DNA from: DASSTJ01 sp035707965
GTDB taxonomy: Bacteria > Actinomycetota > Actinomycetes > Actinomycetales > Angustibacteraceae
Length of the DNA: 6,068 nucleotides
Assembly: GCA_035707965.1 (NCBI GenBank)
Contig: DASSTJ010000165.1
Span: 1-6,068, forward strand
Direction: 5' to 3'
In this document: piece by piece, positions 1-5,594 of the stretch
Numbering within the stretch: the first letter of the stretch is position 1
How the letters are laid out: each line of letters begins with the position of its first letter
Program-made: the position numbers and the translations under genes
The notes under the pieces: generated by a model
Told to the model about the DNA's origin: nothing
What the model saw: only the letters and a program-made list of their open reading frames with translations
The model's database searches: none

Positions 1-11
1 TGGTCGGTCAT
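1..11 (-). CDS. korB: Probable korB start (2-oxoacid:ferredoxin oxidoreductase beta subunit), partial
   Basis: Only the first three codons plus two bases are present. On the minus strand an ATG (11-9) overlaps the korA stop TGA (10-8) in the 4-bp ATGA arrangement and reads M-T-D before the window ends. The identity is inferred from position: in actinobacteria korA, coding for the fused gamma/alpha chain, is normally followed directly by korB, the thiamine-diphosphate and iron-sulfur beta chain, with overlapping stop and start codons. The junction suggests translational coupling, so that the two subunits are made in equal amounts. The protein itself cannot be checked here. Confidence 0.55.
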
Positions 12-1990
12 GACGCCTCCTGCTCGGGGGCCGCCGGGCCGGCCGGGCTGTCGTCGGCGGGACGGCGGTCGCTGCCGTCCGGCAGCTGGCCGGCGACCGG
101 CTGGTCGGTGCTGGCCGCGGCCAGCTGGTTCGACGCGATCGCCGTCGTGATCGCCTCGACGAGCTCGGACGTCGTGAACGGCAGGCCCCGGACCTGGTTG
201 TAGCCCTGGACGTCGACCAGGTACTTCGCACGCAGCAGCTGGCGCAGCTGCCCCAGGTTCATCTCGGGCACCAGCACCGTCCGGTAGCGGCGCAGCACCT
301 CGCCGGTGTTGGGCGGGAACGGGTTCAGGTGCCGTAGGTGCGCGGTGGCGACGACGCCATCGCGCGCACGGACGGCGCGAGCGGCAGCCGTGATCGGGCC
401 GTACGTCGACCCCCAGCCGAGCACGAGCACGTCGGCCGACCCGGTCGGGTCGTCCACCTCGAGGTCGCCGATGGTGGCGGCGATACCGTCGATCTTCGCC
501 TGCCGCAGGTGCACCATGCGGTCGTGGTTGTCGGGGTCGTACGAGATGTTGCCCGTGCCGTCGGCCTTCTCGATGCCGCCGACGCGGTGCTCGAGCCCGG
601 GCGTACCGGGGACCGCCCACGGGCGGGCGAGCGTCTGCGGGTCGCGCAGGTACGGGTGGAAGACCGGCGTGCCGTCGTCCGCCACGGCGTTCGGCTCGGT
701 CGCCAGCTCGACGTGCATCGCCGGCAGGTCGGCGAGGTCCGGGATGCGCCACGGTTCGGACCCGTTGGCCAGGTAGCCGTCGGACAGCAGCAGCACCGGC
801 GTGCGGTACGTGGTCGCGATCCGCACCGCCTCGAGCGCGATGTCGAAGTTGTCGGCGGGGGAGCGCGGCGCCACGACCGCGACTGGTGCCTCGCCGTTGC
901 GGCCGAACACCGCCTGCAGGAGGTCGGACTGCTCGGTCTTGGTCGGCAGGCCGGTCGACGGGCCGCCGCGCTGGATGTCGCAGACCACCAGGGGCAGCTC
1001 GAGCGACACCGCGAGCCCGATCGTCTCCGACTTCAGCGCCACACCCGGCCCGGACGTCGTCGTCACCCCGACCGCCCCGCCGAAGGACGCTCCGAGCGCC
1101 GCGCCGACGCCTGCGATCTCGTCCTCGCACTGCATCGTGGTCACGCCGAAGCGCTTCAGGCCCGAGAGCGTGTGCAGGACGTCGGACGCCGGTGTGATCG
1201 GGTACGAGCCCAGCACCATGGGGCGACCGGCCCGGCGAGCGCCGACCACCAGCCCGTAGGCCAGGGCGAGGTTGCCGGTGATGTTGCGGTAGCGACCGCT
1301 GGGCATGGGAGCCGGCGCGACCTTGAACGACACCGCGAAGTCCTCGGTGGTCTCGCCGTAGTTCCAGCCGGCGTGCAGCGCTGCCAGGTTCGCCTTCAAC
1401 AGCTCGGGCTCGCGCCCGAACTTCGTGCGCAAGAACGCCTCCGTGCCGTCAGTGGGCCGGTGGTACATCCACGACAGCAGGCCCAGGGCGAACATGTTCT
1501 TCGCCCGCTCCTTCTCCTTGCGGGTCAGGTCGAAGTCGACGAGCGCCGCCACGGTGATCGACGTCAGCCCGAGCGCGTGCACGTGGAACGAGTCGAGCGA
1601 CCCGTCCTCCAGCGGGTTCGCCTCGTAGCCGACCTTGCCCAGGTTGCGCTTGGTGAACTCGTCCGTGTCGACGATGACCGTCGCACCGCGCGGCAGGTCG
1701 CGCAGGTTCGCCTTGAGCGCCGCGGGATTCATGGCCACGAGGACGTCGGGAGCGTCGCCCGGAGTGAGGACGTCGTGGTCGGCGAAGTGCAGCTGGAAGC
1801 TCGAGACCCCCGGCAGCGTGCCCTGCGGTGCGCGGATCTCGGCCGGGAAGTTCGGCAGTGTCGACAGGTCGTTGCCGAGCAGCGCCGTGTCCGAGGTGAA
1901 CCGCGCCCCGGTCAGCTGCATGCCGTCACCGGAGTCACCGGCGAACCGAATGACGACACGGTCCAGCTGCTCGACCCGCTTGCCGCTCAT
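8..1990 (-). CDS. korA: 2-oxoacid (probably 2-oxoglutarate):ferredoxin oxidoreductase, fused gamma/alpha subunit
   Basis: Cytoplasmic subunit that, with KorB, converts 2-oxoglutarate + CoA + oxidised ferredoxin to succinyl-CoA + CO2 + reduced ferredoxin, a CoA- and ferredoxin-dependent alternative to the NAD-linked dehydrogenase of the TCA cycle. The 660-aa product has the fused order of the mycobacterial type. The gamma domain comes first (about 10-210), with FAGDSGDGMQLTG at 16-28 and EIRAPQGTLPGVSSFQ at 51-66. The alpha pyrimidine-binding domain follows, with YPITP at 263-267 and the family signature GGPSTGLPTKTEQSDL at 342-357. A C-terminal transketolase-like domain runs from about 518 to 618. 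The last ~40 residues are Ala/Pro/Asp-rich and look disordered. The chosen ATG (1990) has GGTGA seven bases upstream (complement of 1998-2002) and gives a family-like N-terminus; an in-frame ATG at 2014 would add 8 residues. The frame stays open to 2662, but that extension is antisense to nuoA and has no family similarity. Substrate 2-oxoglutarate rather than pyruvate is inferred from resemblance to mycobacterial KorA. Confidence 0.93.
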   Translation of the reverse strand: MSGKRVEQLDRVVIRFAGDSGDGMQLTGARFTSDTALLGNDLSTLPNFPAEIRAPQGTLPGVSSFQLHFADHDVLTPGDAPDVLVAMNPAALKANLRDLPRGATVIVDTDEFTKRNLGKVGYEANPLEDGSLDSFHVHALGLTSITVAALVDFDLTRKEKERAKNMFALGLLSWMYHRPTDGTEAFLRTKFGREPELLKANLAALHAGWNYGETTEDFAVSFKVAPAPMPSGRYRNITGNLALAYGLVVGARRAGRPMVLGSYPITPASDVLHTLSGLKRFGVTTMQCEDEIAGVGAALGASFGGAVGVTTTSGPGVALKSETIGLAVSLELPLVVCDIQRGGPSTGLPTKTEQSDLLQAVFGRNGEAPVAVVAPRSPADNFDIALEAVRIATTYRTPVLLLSDGYLANGSEPWRIPDLADLPAMHVELATEPNAVADDGTPVFHPYLRDPQTLARPWAVPGTPGLEHRVGGIEKADGTGNISYDPDNHDRMVHLRQAKIDGIAATIGDLEVDDPTGSADVLVLGWGSTYGPITAAARAVRARDGVVATAHLRHLNPFPPNTGEVLRRYRTVLVPEMNLGQLRQLLRAKYLVDVQGYNQVRGLPFTTSELVEAITTAIASNQLAAASTDQPVAGQLPDGSDRRPADDSPAGPAAPEQEAS

Positions 1991-2034
1991 CAGGCGTTCA
2001 CCCTGTCGCTTCATCGCCGTTCCAGACACCGTCC

Positions 2035-2040
2035 ATCGTA
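2035..2040 (-). promoter_or_regulatory. Candidate -10 box for korA
   Basis: On the minus strand 2040-2035 reads TACGAT, a match to the actinobacterial TANNNT -10 consensus. It would start transcription near 2028, giving a leader of about 38 bases to the ATG at 1990, enough to include the GGTGA ribosome-binding site. No good -35 hexamer is seen; the corresponding region (about 2058-2064) lies inside the palindrome at 2058-2076. This fits either a regulator-dependent promoter or a chance hexamer. Confidence 0.35.
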
Positions 2041-2057
2041 GGCCGCGCTGCGAGCTG

Positions 2058-2076
2058 GCACCTCCACGGGAGGTGC
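2058..2076. promoter_or_regulatory. Perfect 19-bp palindrome, candidate operator between korA and nuoA
   Basis: GCACCTCC (2058-2065) and GGAGGTGC (2069-2076) are exact reverse complements separated by ACG. The arms sit where the -35 of the candidate korA promoter would fall and about 66 bp upstream of the candidate nuoA -35. A symmetric site with a 3-bp centre in a divergent intergenic region is typical of a dimeric repressor or activator operator. It could also form an 8-bp RNA hairpin if transcribed, but on neither strand does a T-tract follow, so a terminator is unlikely. I do not recognise the regulator. Confidence 0.5.
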
Positions 2077-2132
2077 GTCTCACACGCACGTCTCTCCCTT
2101 CGGTGCCATGTGTACGCCTGGAACGGACTTCG

Positions 2133-2159
2133 CGTGCGCGGTCGACGAAACTGCGCACG
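2133..2159. repeat. 7-bp inverted repeat spanning the candidate nuoA -35 region
   Basis: CGTGCGC (2133-2139) and GCGCACG (2153-2159) are exact reverse complements with a 13-base spacer that contains the palindrome GTCGAC (2141-2146). The repeat brackets the candidate nuoA -35 hexamer (2142-2147) and ends five bases before its -10. It could be an operator for nuoA. Short GC-rich inverted repeats are common by chance in DNA of this composition, so support is modest. Confidence 0.3.
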
Positions 2160-2169
2160 GGGCTAGCCT
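2142..2169 (+). promoter_or_regulatory. Candidate promoter of nuoA (leaderless)
   Basis: TCGACG (2142-2147, four of six matches to TTGACA) and TAGCCT (2164-2169, fits TANNNT) are 16 bases apart. The nuoA GTG begins seven bases after the -10 box, so transcription would start at or next to the start codon. This is the usual geometry of leaderless actinobacterial mRNAs and would explain why only a weak GGA precedes the GTG. Confidence 0.45.
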
Positions 2170-2176
2170 GGACGAC

Positions 2177-2545
2177 GTGAGCGACCTGCCGCCCTACGCC
2201 GTCGTCGGTCTCGTGGTGCTGACCGGCGTCGCGCTGTTCGTCGCGGGCACGCAGGGCGCTCGACTGCTGCGGCCGTCCGACCCGACCCCGGCCAAGCTGA
2301 CGACCTACGAGTGCGGCGTCGACCCCGTCGGTCAGGGCTGGGCGCAGAGCCAGGTGCGCTACTACCTGTACGCCTACCTCTACGTCGTCTTCGCCGTCGA
2401 CGCGATGTACCTGCTGCCGTGGGCCACGGTGCTGCGGCTCCCCGGGTTCGGCTGGGCGACGCTCGCGGAGATGGGCGTCTTCCTCGGCGTCCTGGCCATC
2501 GGCCTGGCGCACGCCTGGCGGCGTGGCCTGCTCCGCTGGGTCTAG
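2177..2545 (+). CDS. nuoA: NADH-quinone oxidoreductase subunit A-like protein (complex I ND3 homologue)
   Basis: Small inner-membrane subunit of complex I, lying at the junction of the membrane arm and the quinone-reducing module. The 122-aa product has the family's usual size and three predicted membrane helices (about 6-28, 59-83, 91-115). The conserved loop between helices 1 and 2 is present as KLTTYECGVDP (40-50), including the invariant Glu-Cys-Gly. Helix 2 carries VRYYLYAYLYVVF followed by AVDAMYLLPWA (73-83). Typical family members read FDxE here (E. coli NuoA D79 and E81); this protein has Ala at the first acidic position and Asp at the second, so it belongs to a divergent branch. The start is GTG 2177, because the upstream frame to the ATG at 2108 lies in the promoter region and adds residues unlike the family. 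No other nuo gene follows; the next gene is lat. Divergence from korA suggests, without proving, a role with a ferredoxin-fed complex I variant lacking the NADH module. Confidence 0.88.
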   Translation: MSDLPPYAVVGLVVLTGVALFVAGTQGARLLRPSDPTPAKLTTYECGVDPVGQGWAQSQVRYYLYAYLYVVFAVDAMYLLPWATVLRLPGFGWATLAEMGVFLGVLAIGLAHAWRRGLLRWV

Positions 2546-2597
2546 CCGGTCGCCGCCGGGCCGGCTGCCTCCGAGCGCTCCCCCGGACCGCCCGGGG
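2544..2597 (+). terminator. Two GC-rich hairpins after nuoA, possible weak terminator
   Basis: AGCCGG (2544-2549, starting in the nuoA stop codon) can pair with CCGGCT (2561-2566) across an 11-base loop. CCCCGG (2581-2586) can pair with CCGGGG (2592-2597) across a 5-base loop. Neither is followed by a T-run, so neither is a classical intrinsic terminator; actinobacterial terminators often lack the T-tract. They fall in the 92-bp gap before lat, which appears to have its own promoter. Confidence 0.3.
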
Positions 2598-2624
2598 CAG
2601 GAGGATTGCCTGTTGACATCGGGT

Positions 2625-2630
2625 CTACGC
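2625..2630 (+). promoter_or_regulatory. Candidate -10 box of lat (leaderless)
   Basis: TACGCT fits the actinobacterial TANNNT -10 consensus and ends seven bases before the lat ATG (2638), placing the transcription start at or beside the start codon. An in-frame TGA at 2614-2616 excludes any earlier lat start, and no Shine-Dalgarno sequence lies at normal spacing, both of which support leaderless translation. A TTGACA hexamer is present at 2613-2618, but only six bases before the -10 box, too close to act as its -35. Confidence 0.45.
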
Positions 2631-2637
2631 TCAAAAC

Positions 2638-4026
2638 ATGCGAGCAGCCGGCGAGATGACAAGAGAACTTACTGAAGCGCGCGTCGCCCCAGACCGGGTT
2701 CACGAGGCGCTCGGCCACCACCTGCTGGCGGACGGCTTCGGGCTGGTGGTCGACCTCGAACGCAGCAAGGGTTCCTGGCTGGTCGACGCCCGCACGGGCG
2801 AGGCGTACCTGGACCTCTACACGTTCTTCGCGTCGTCCCCCCTGGGCCTCGGCGTGCCGGACGTCGTCGACGACCCGGGCTTCATGCGCGAGCTCGCGCT
2901 GGCTGCCGCCAGCAAGCCGGCGAACTCCGACGCGTACACGGTCCCGTACGCCGAGTTCGTCGAGACGTTCGCTCGGGTCCTGGGCGACCCGGCACTGCCT
3001 CACCTGTTCTTCATCGAGGGTGGGGGCCTGGCGGTCGAGAACGCCCTCAAGGTGGCGTTCGACTGGAAGAGCCGCCTCAACGAGTCGCGCGGGAAGTCGC
3101 CGGAGCTCGGCACGAGGGTGCTGCACCTGACCCGAGCGTTCCACGGACGCACCGGGTACACGATGTCGCTGACGAACACCGACCCGGTCAAGACGGCGCG
3201 CTACCCGAAGTTCGAGTGGCCGCGCATCGACGTGCCGGCGGTCGTCTTCCCCCTCTCCGAGCACCTCGCTGAGGTGGAGGCTGCCGAGCGGCACGCCCTC
3301 GACCAGGCCCACGCCGCGTTCTCGCTCTACCCGGACGACATCGCCTGCTTCATCGCCGAGCCGATCCAGGGCGAAGGCGGCGACAACCACATGCGACCGG
3401 AGTTCCTGCGCGCCATGCAGCAGCTCTGCCGCGACCACGACGCCCTCTTCGTCGTCGACGAGGTGCAGACCGGCGTCGGTCTGACAGGCACCACCTGGGC
3501 CTACCAACAGCTCGGCCTCGAGCCCGACATCGTGGCCTTCGCCAAGAAGGTGCAGCTCGGCGGCATCATGGCCGGTCGCCGGGTCGACGAGGTGCCGGAC
3601 AACGTGTTCCACGTGTCGAGCCGCATCAACTCCACGTGGGGCGGCGGTCTCGCCGACATGGTGCGCTCCCGGCGCCTGCTCGAGGTCATCGAGCGCGACG
3701 ATCTCGTCACCAACGCAGCCGAGCGCGGCGCCCACCTGCTGGAGCAGCTGAACGGCCTGGCGCGGCGGCACCCGGCCGTGGTGAGCAACGTCCGCGGGCG
3801 CGGCCTCATGTGCGCGCTCGACCTGCCGGACGGCGAGGCGCGGGCCGACGTGATCCGCCGGCTGTACGACGACGAGCACGTCCTGGCGCTCGGGTGCGGT
3901 GCACGGTCCGTACGCTTCCGGCCGGCGCTCAACGTGACCGACGACGAGCTCGACCAGGCCGTCGCGGCCCTCGACCGGGTGCTTTCTGCCCTGGACGCCA
4001 CGACCTTCGAGCGGCAGGAGTCCTGA
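2638..4026 (+). CDS. lat: L-lysine 6-transaminase (lysine epsilon-aminotransferase)
   Basis: PLP-dependent class III aminotransferase of the cytoplasm. It transfers the epsilon-amino group of L-lysine to 2-oxoglutarate, giving glutamate and 2-aminoadipate 6-semialdehyde, which cyclises to piperideine-6-carboxylate. The 462-aa product aligns throughout with M. tuberculosis LAT (Rv3290c, about 449 aa) as I recall it. Shared blocks are FARVLGDPALPHLFFIEGG (111-129), AFHGRTGYT (167-175), EPIQGEGGD (241-249), VDEVQTG (273-279), AFAKK (300-304) and NSTWGG (331-336). By that alignment K303 is the Schiff-base lysine (K300 in Mtb), D274 binds the pyridine nitrogen (D271) and E246 is the Glu switch (E243) that lets the enzyme take both lysine and glutamate. 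ATG 2638 is the earliest possible start; ATG 2656 is an alternative that drops six residues. The first ~16 codons include AGA, CTT, ACT and ACA, unusual for this DNA. The stop overlaps the pcd start by one base. In mycobacteria lat neighbours an Lrp-family regulator; none is visible here. Confidence 0.95.
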   Translation: MRAAGEMTRELTEARVAPDRVHEALGHHLLADGFGLVVDLERSKGSWLVDARTGEAYLDLYTFFASSPLGLGVPDVVDDPGFMRELALAAASKPANSDAYTVPYAEFVETFARVLGDPALPHLFFIEGGGLAVENALKVAFDWKSRLNESRGKSPELGTRVLHLTRAFHGRTGYTMSLTNTDPVKTARYPKFEWPRIDVPAVVFPLSEHLAEVEAAERHALDQAHAAFSLYPDDIACFIAEPIQGEGGDNHMRPEFLRAMQQLCRDHDALFVVDEVQTGVGLTGTTWAYQQLGLEPDIVAFAKKVQLGGIMAGRRVDEVPDNVFHVSSRINSTWGGGLADMVRSRRLLEVIERDDLVTNAAERGAHLLEQLNGLARRHPAVVSNVRGRGLMCALDLPDGEARADVIRRLYDDEHVLALGCGARSVRFRPALNVTDDELDQAVAALDRVLSALDATTFERQES

Positions 4027-5594
4027 TGACGACGACCACTGGCCGGTCCGCGGTCCGTTCCGTGGTAGGCGGGTCCCCGGTCGAGGCGTCCGTCGCCTCG
4101 CGCTACCGCTCGACCAACCCGTCCCGCACCGACGAGCTCGTCGCGGAGGTCGAGCTCGTCGACGCCACCGCCTTCGCCGACGCGTGCCGGGTAGCCCACG
4201 AGGCGCAGACTGCCTGGGCCGACGTCCCCGCGCCGGTGCGCGGCCGCGCGATCGCCACCATCGGCCGTCTCGTCGAGGCGAACGCCGAGGCGCTCGCCGC
4301 GCTCGTGACCAAGGAGATCGGCAAGCCCTACGCCGAGGCCCTCGGCGAGGTGCGCGAGATCGTCGACACCTGCGACTTCTTCCTCGGCGAGGGCCGGCGC
4401 CTCTACGGGCAGACGGTGCCTTCGGAGATGCCCGACAAGCAGCTCTTCACCTTCCGCAACCCGGTGGGCACCGTGGCTGTCGTGACGGCGGGCAACTTCC
4501 CGGTCGCCGTCCCGTCCTGGTACATCGTCCCCGCGCTGCTCTGCGGCAACACGGTCGTGTGGAAGCCGGCGGAGTACGCGGCGGCGTCGGCGCAGGCCTT
4601 CTACGAGCTGTTCGTCCGCGGCGGTGGGCTGCCCGAGGGCGTGCTGAACATCGTGCACGCGGACGGCCCCGCGACGTTCGGCGGCCTCGAGCAGGCGCTC
4701 GAGAGCGGTCACGTCGACAAGGTGGGCTTCACCGGGTCGAGCGCCGTGGGTCGTCGCATCGGCGAGCTCACCGGCCGGCACCTGCAGTCGTCCTGTCTCG
4801 AGCTCGGCGGCAAGAACCCGATGGTCGTGTGCGCGGACGCCGACCTCGACCTGGCCGTCGAGGGCGCGCTGTTCGCGGGTTTCGGCACGGGCGGTCAGCG
4901 CTGCACGTCGCTCGGCACGGTCATCGTGGACGAGCGGGTGCACGACGAGTTCCTGGCGCGGTTCGTGGCGGCGACCCGAGCCGCGAAGCTCGGCGACCCG
5001 GCGCGGGACGTCCTGTACGGACCGATGCTCGACCAGAAGTTCGCCGACCGGTACGAGGACTACCTCGGCTGGATCGAGCCGCACCACACGGTGCTCGGTT
5101 CCGACGGTGTGGGTCGGATCACGGCCGACAACCCGCGCTCCGGCTTCGTCGGTGACCCCGCTGCCGGCCTGTTCTACCACCCGGTGATCCTCGACGGCGT
5201 GCGGGCGGACGACCAGGTCTTTCTCGAGGAGACGTTCGGGCCGCTCGTCGGCGTCACGACGTTCTCGACGCTCGACGAGGCGATCAAGCTGGCGAACCGC
5301 TCCGGCTACGGCCTCTCGTCGTCCATCTACACCTCCGACCCGCAGTCCGTCTTCCGCTTCCGGCGCGGCATCTCGGCCGGCATGGTGAGCGTCAACAACT
5401 CCACCTCCGGGGCAGAGGCACACCTGCCGTTCGGCGGCAACGGCAAGTCCGGCAACGGCAGCCGGCAGTCCGGCATCTGGGTGCTCGACCAGATGACGCG
5501 GTGGCAGGCGCTCAACTGGGACTACTCGGGGCGGCTGCAGAAGGCCCAGATGGACGTCGTCGAGCTCGTGCCGGACCTCGACTTCAGGCTGTGA
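4026..5594 (+). CDS. pcd: L-piperidine-6-carboxylate / 2-aminoadipate 6-semialdehyde dehydrogenase (ALDH7 type)
   Basis: NAD(P)-dependent cytoplasmic aldehyde dehydrogenase oxidising 2-aminoadipate 6-semialdehyde, in equilibrium with piperideine-6-carboxylate, to L-2-aminoadipate, the step after LAT. The 522-aa product has the complete ALDH core: oxyanion-hole Asn157 in AGNFPVAVPSW (155-165), cofactor Lys180 in WKPAEY, GFTGSSAVG (234-242), general base Glu259 in ELGGKNP, nucleophile Cys293 in GGQRCTS (289-295) and EETFGPL (401-407). Relative to human ALDH7A1 as I recall it, the two residues that hold the aminoadipate end, E121 and R301, correspond to E111 and R292, supporting ALDH7-type specificity rather than a general aldehyde dehydrogenase. 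The ATG at 4026 shares its A with the lat stop, so translation is probably coupled; the adjacency itself supports the call, since lat and pcd are paired in Flavobacterium lutescens and in cephamycin clusters. No beta-lactam genes are seen here, so a catabolic role is more likely. Alternative names in use include amaB. Confidence 0.9.
   Translation: MTTTTGRSAVRSVVGGSPVEASVASRYRSTNPSRTDELVAEVELVDATAFADACRVAHEAQTAWADVPAPVRGRAIATIGRLVEANAEALAALVTKEIGKPYAEALGEVREIVDTCDFFLGEGRRLYGQTVPSEMPDKQLFTFRNPVGTVAVVTAGNFPVAVPSWYIVPALLCGNTVVWKPAEYAAASAQAFYELFVRGGGLPEGVLNIVHADGPATFGGLEQALESGHVDKVGFTGSSAVGRRIGELTGRHLQSSCLELGGKNPMVVCADADLDLAVEGALFAGFGTGGQRCTSLGTVIVDERVHDEFLARFVAATRAAKLGDPARDVLYGPMLDQKFADRYEDYLGWIEPHHTVLGSDGVGRITADNPRSGFVGDPAAGLFYHPVILDGVRADDQVFLEETFGPLVGVTTFSTLDEAIKLANRSGYGLSSSIYTSDPQSVFRFRRGISAGMVSVNNSTSGAEAHLPFGGNGKSGNGSRQSGIWVLDQMTRWQALNWDYSGRLQKAQMDVVELVPDLDFRL

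Noticed and set aside
338..2041. Long plus-strand open frame opposite korA
   Set aside because: Arg/Val/Asp-rich translation typical of the mirror frame of a high-GC gene; no recognisable domain and fully overlapped by korA.
2108..2176. ATG start at 2108 for nuoA
   Set aside because: It would add 23 residues unlike NuoA N-termini and would place the candidate promoter and inverted repeat inside the gene; GTG 2177 gives the usual family length.
2613..2618. TTGACA as the -35 of the lat promoter
   Set aside because: Only six bases separate it from TACGCT, and a 16-18 base spacer would put the -10 over the lat start codon, where no TANNNT is present.
1991..2662. Extension of the korA frame to an 884-aa protein
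   Set aside because: The added residues are antisense to nuoA and the intergenic region, show no family similarity, and precede a well-placed family-like start at 1990 with a GGTGA ribosome-binding site.
3636..4025. N-terminal extension of the pcd frame upstream of 4026
   Set aside because: It overlaps the conserved 3' part of lat and is Arg/Ala/Gly-rich; the ATG at 4026 overlapping the lat stop gives a normal ALDH7-length protein.
2542..5423. Long minus-strand open frames opposite lat and pcd (445 and 640 aa)
   Set aside because: They are antisense shadows of two well-supported enzymes and their translations are low-complexity Arg/Val/Glu/Asp strings without domains.
2638..5594. Part of a cephamycin-type beta-lactam cluster
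   Set aside because: lat and pcd occur in such clusters, but here they are flanked by nuoA, korA and an E1 gene, with no ACV synthetase, isopenicillin N synthase or transporter genes visible.
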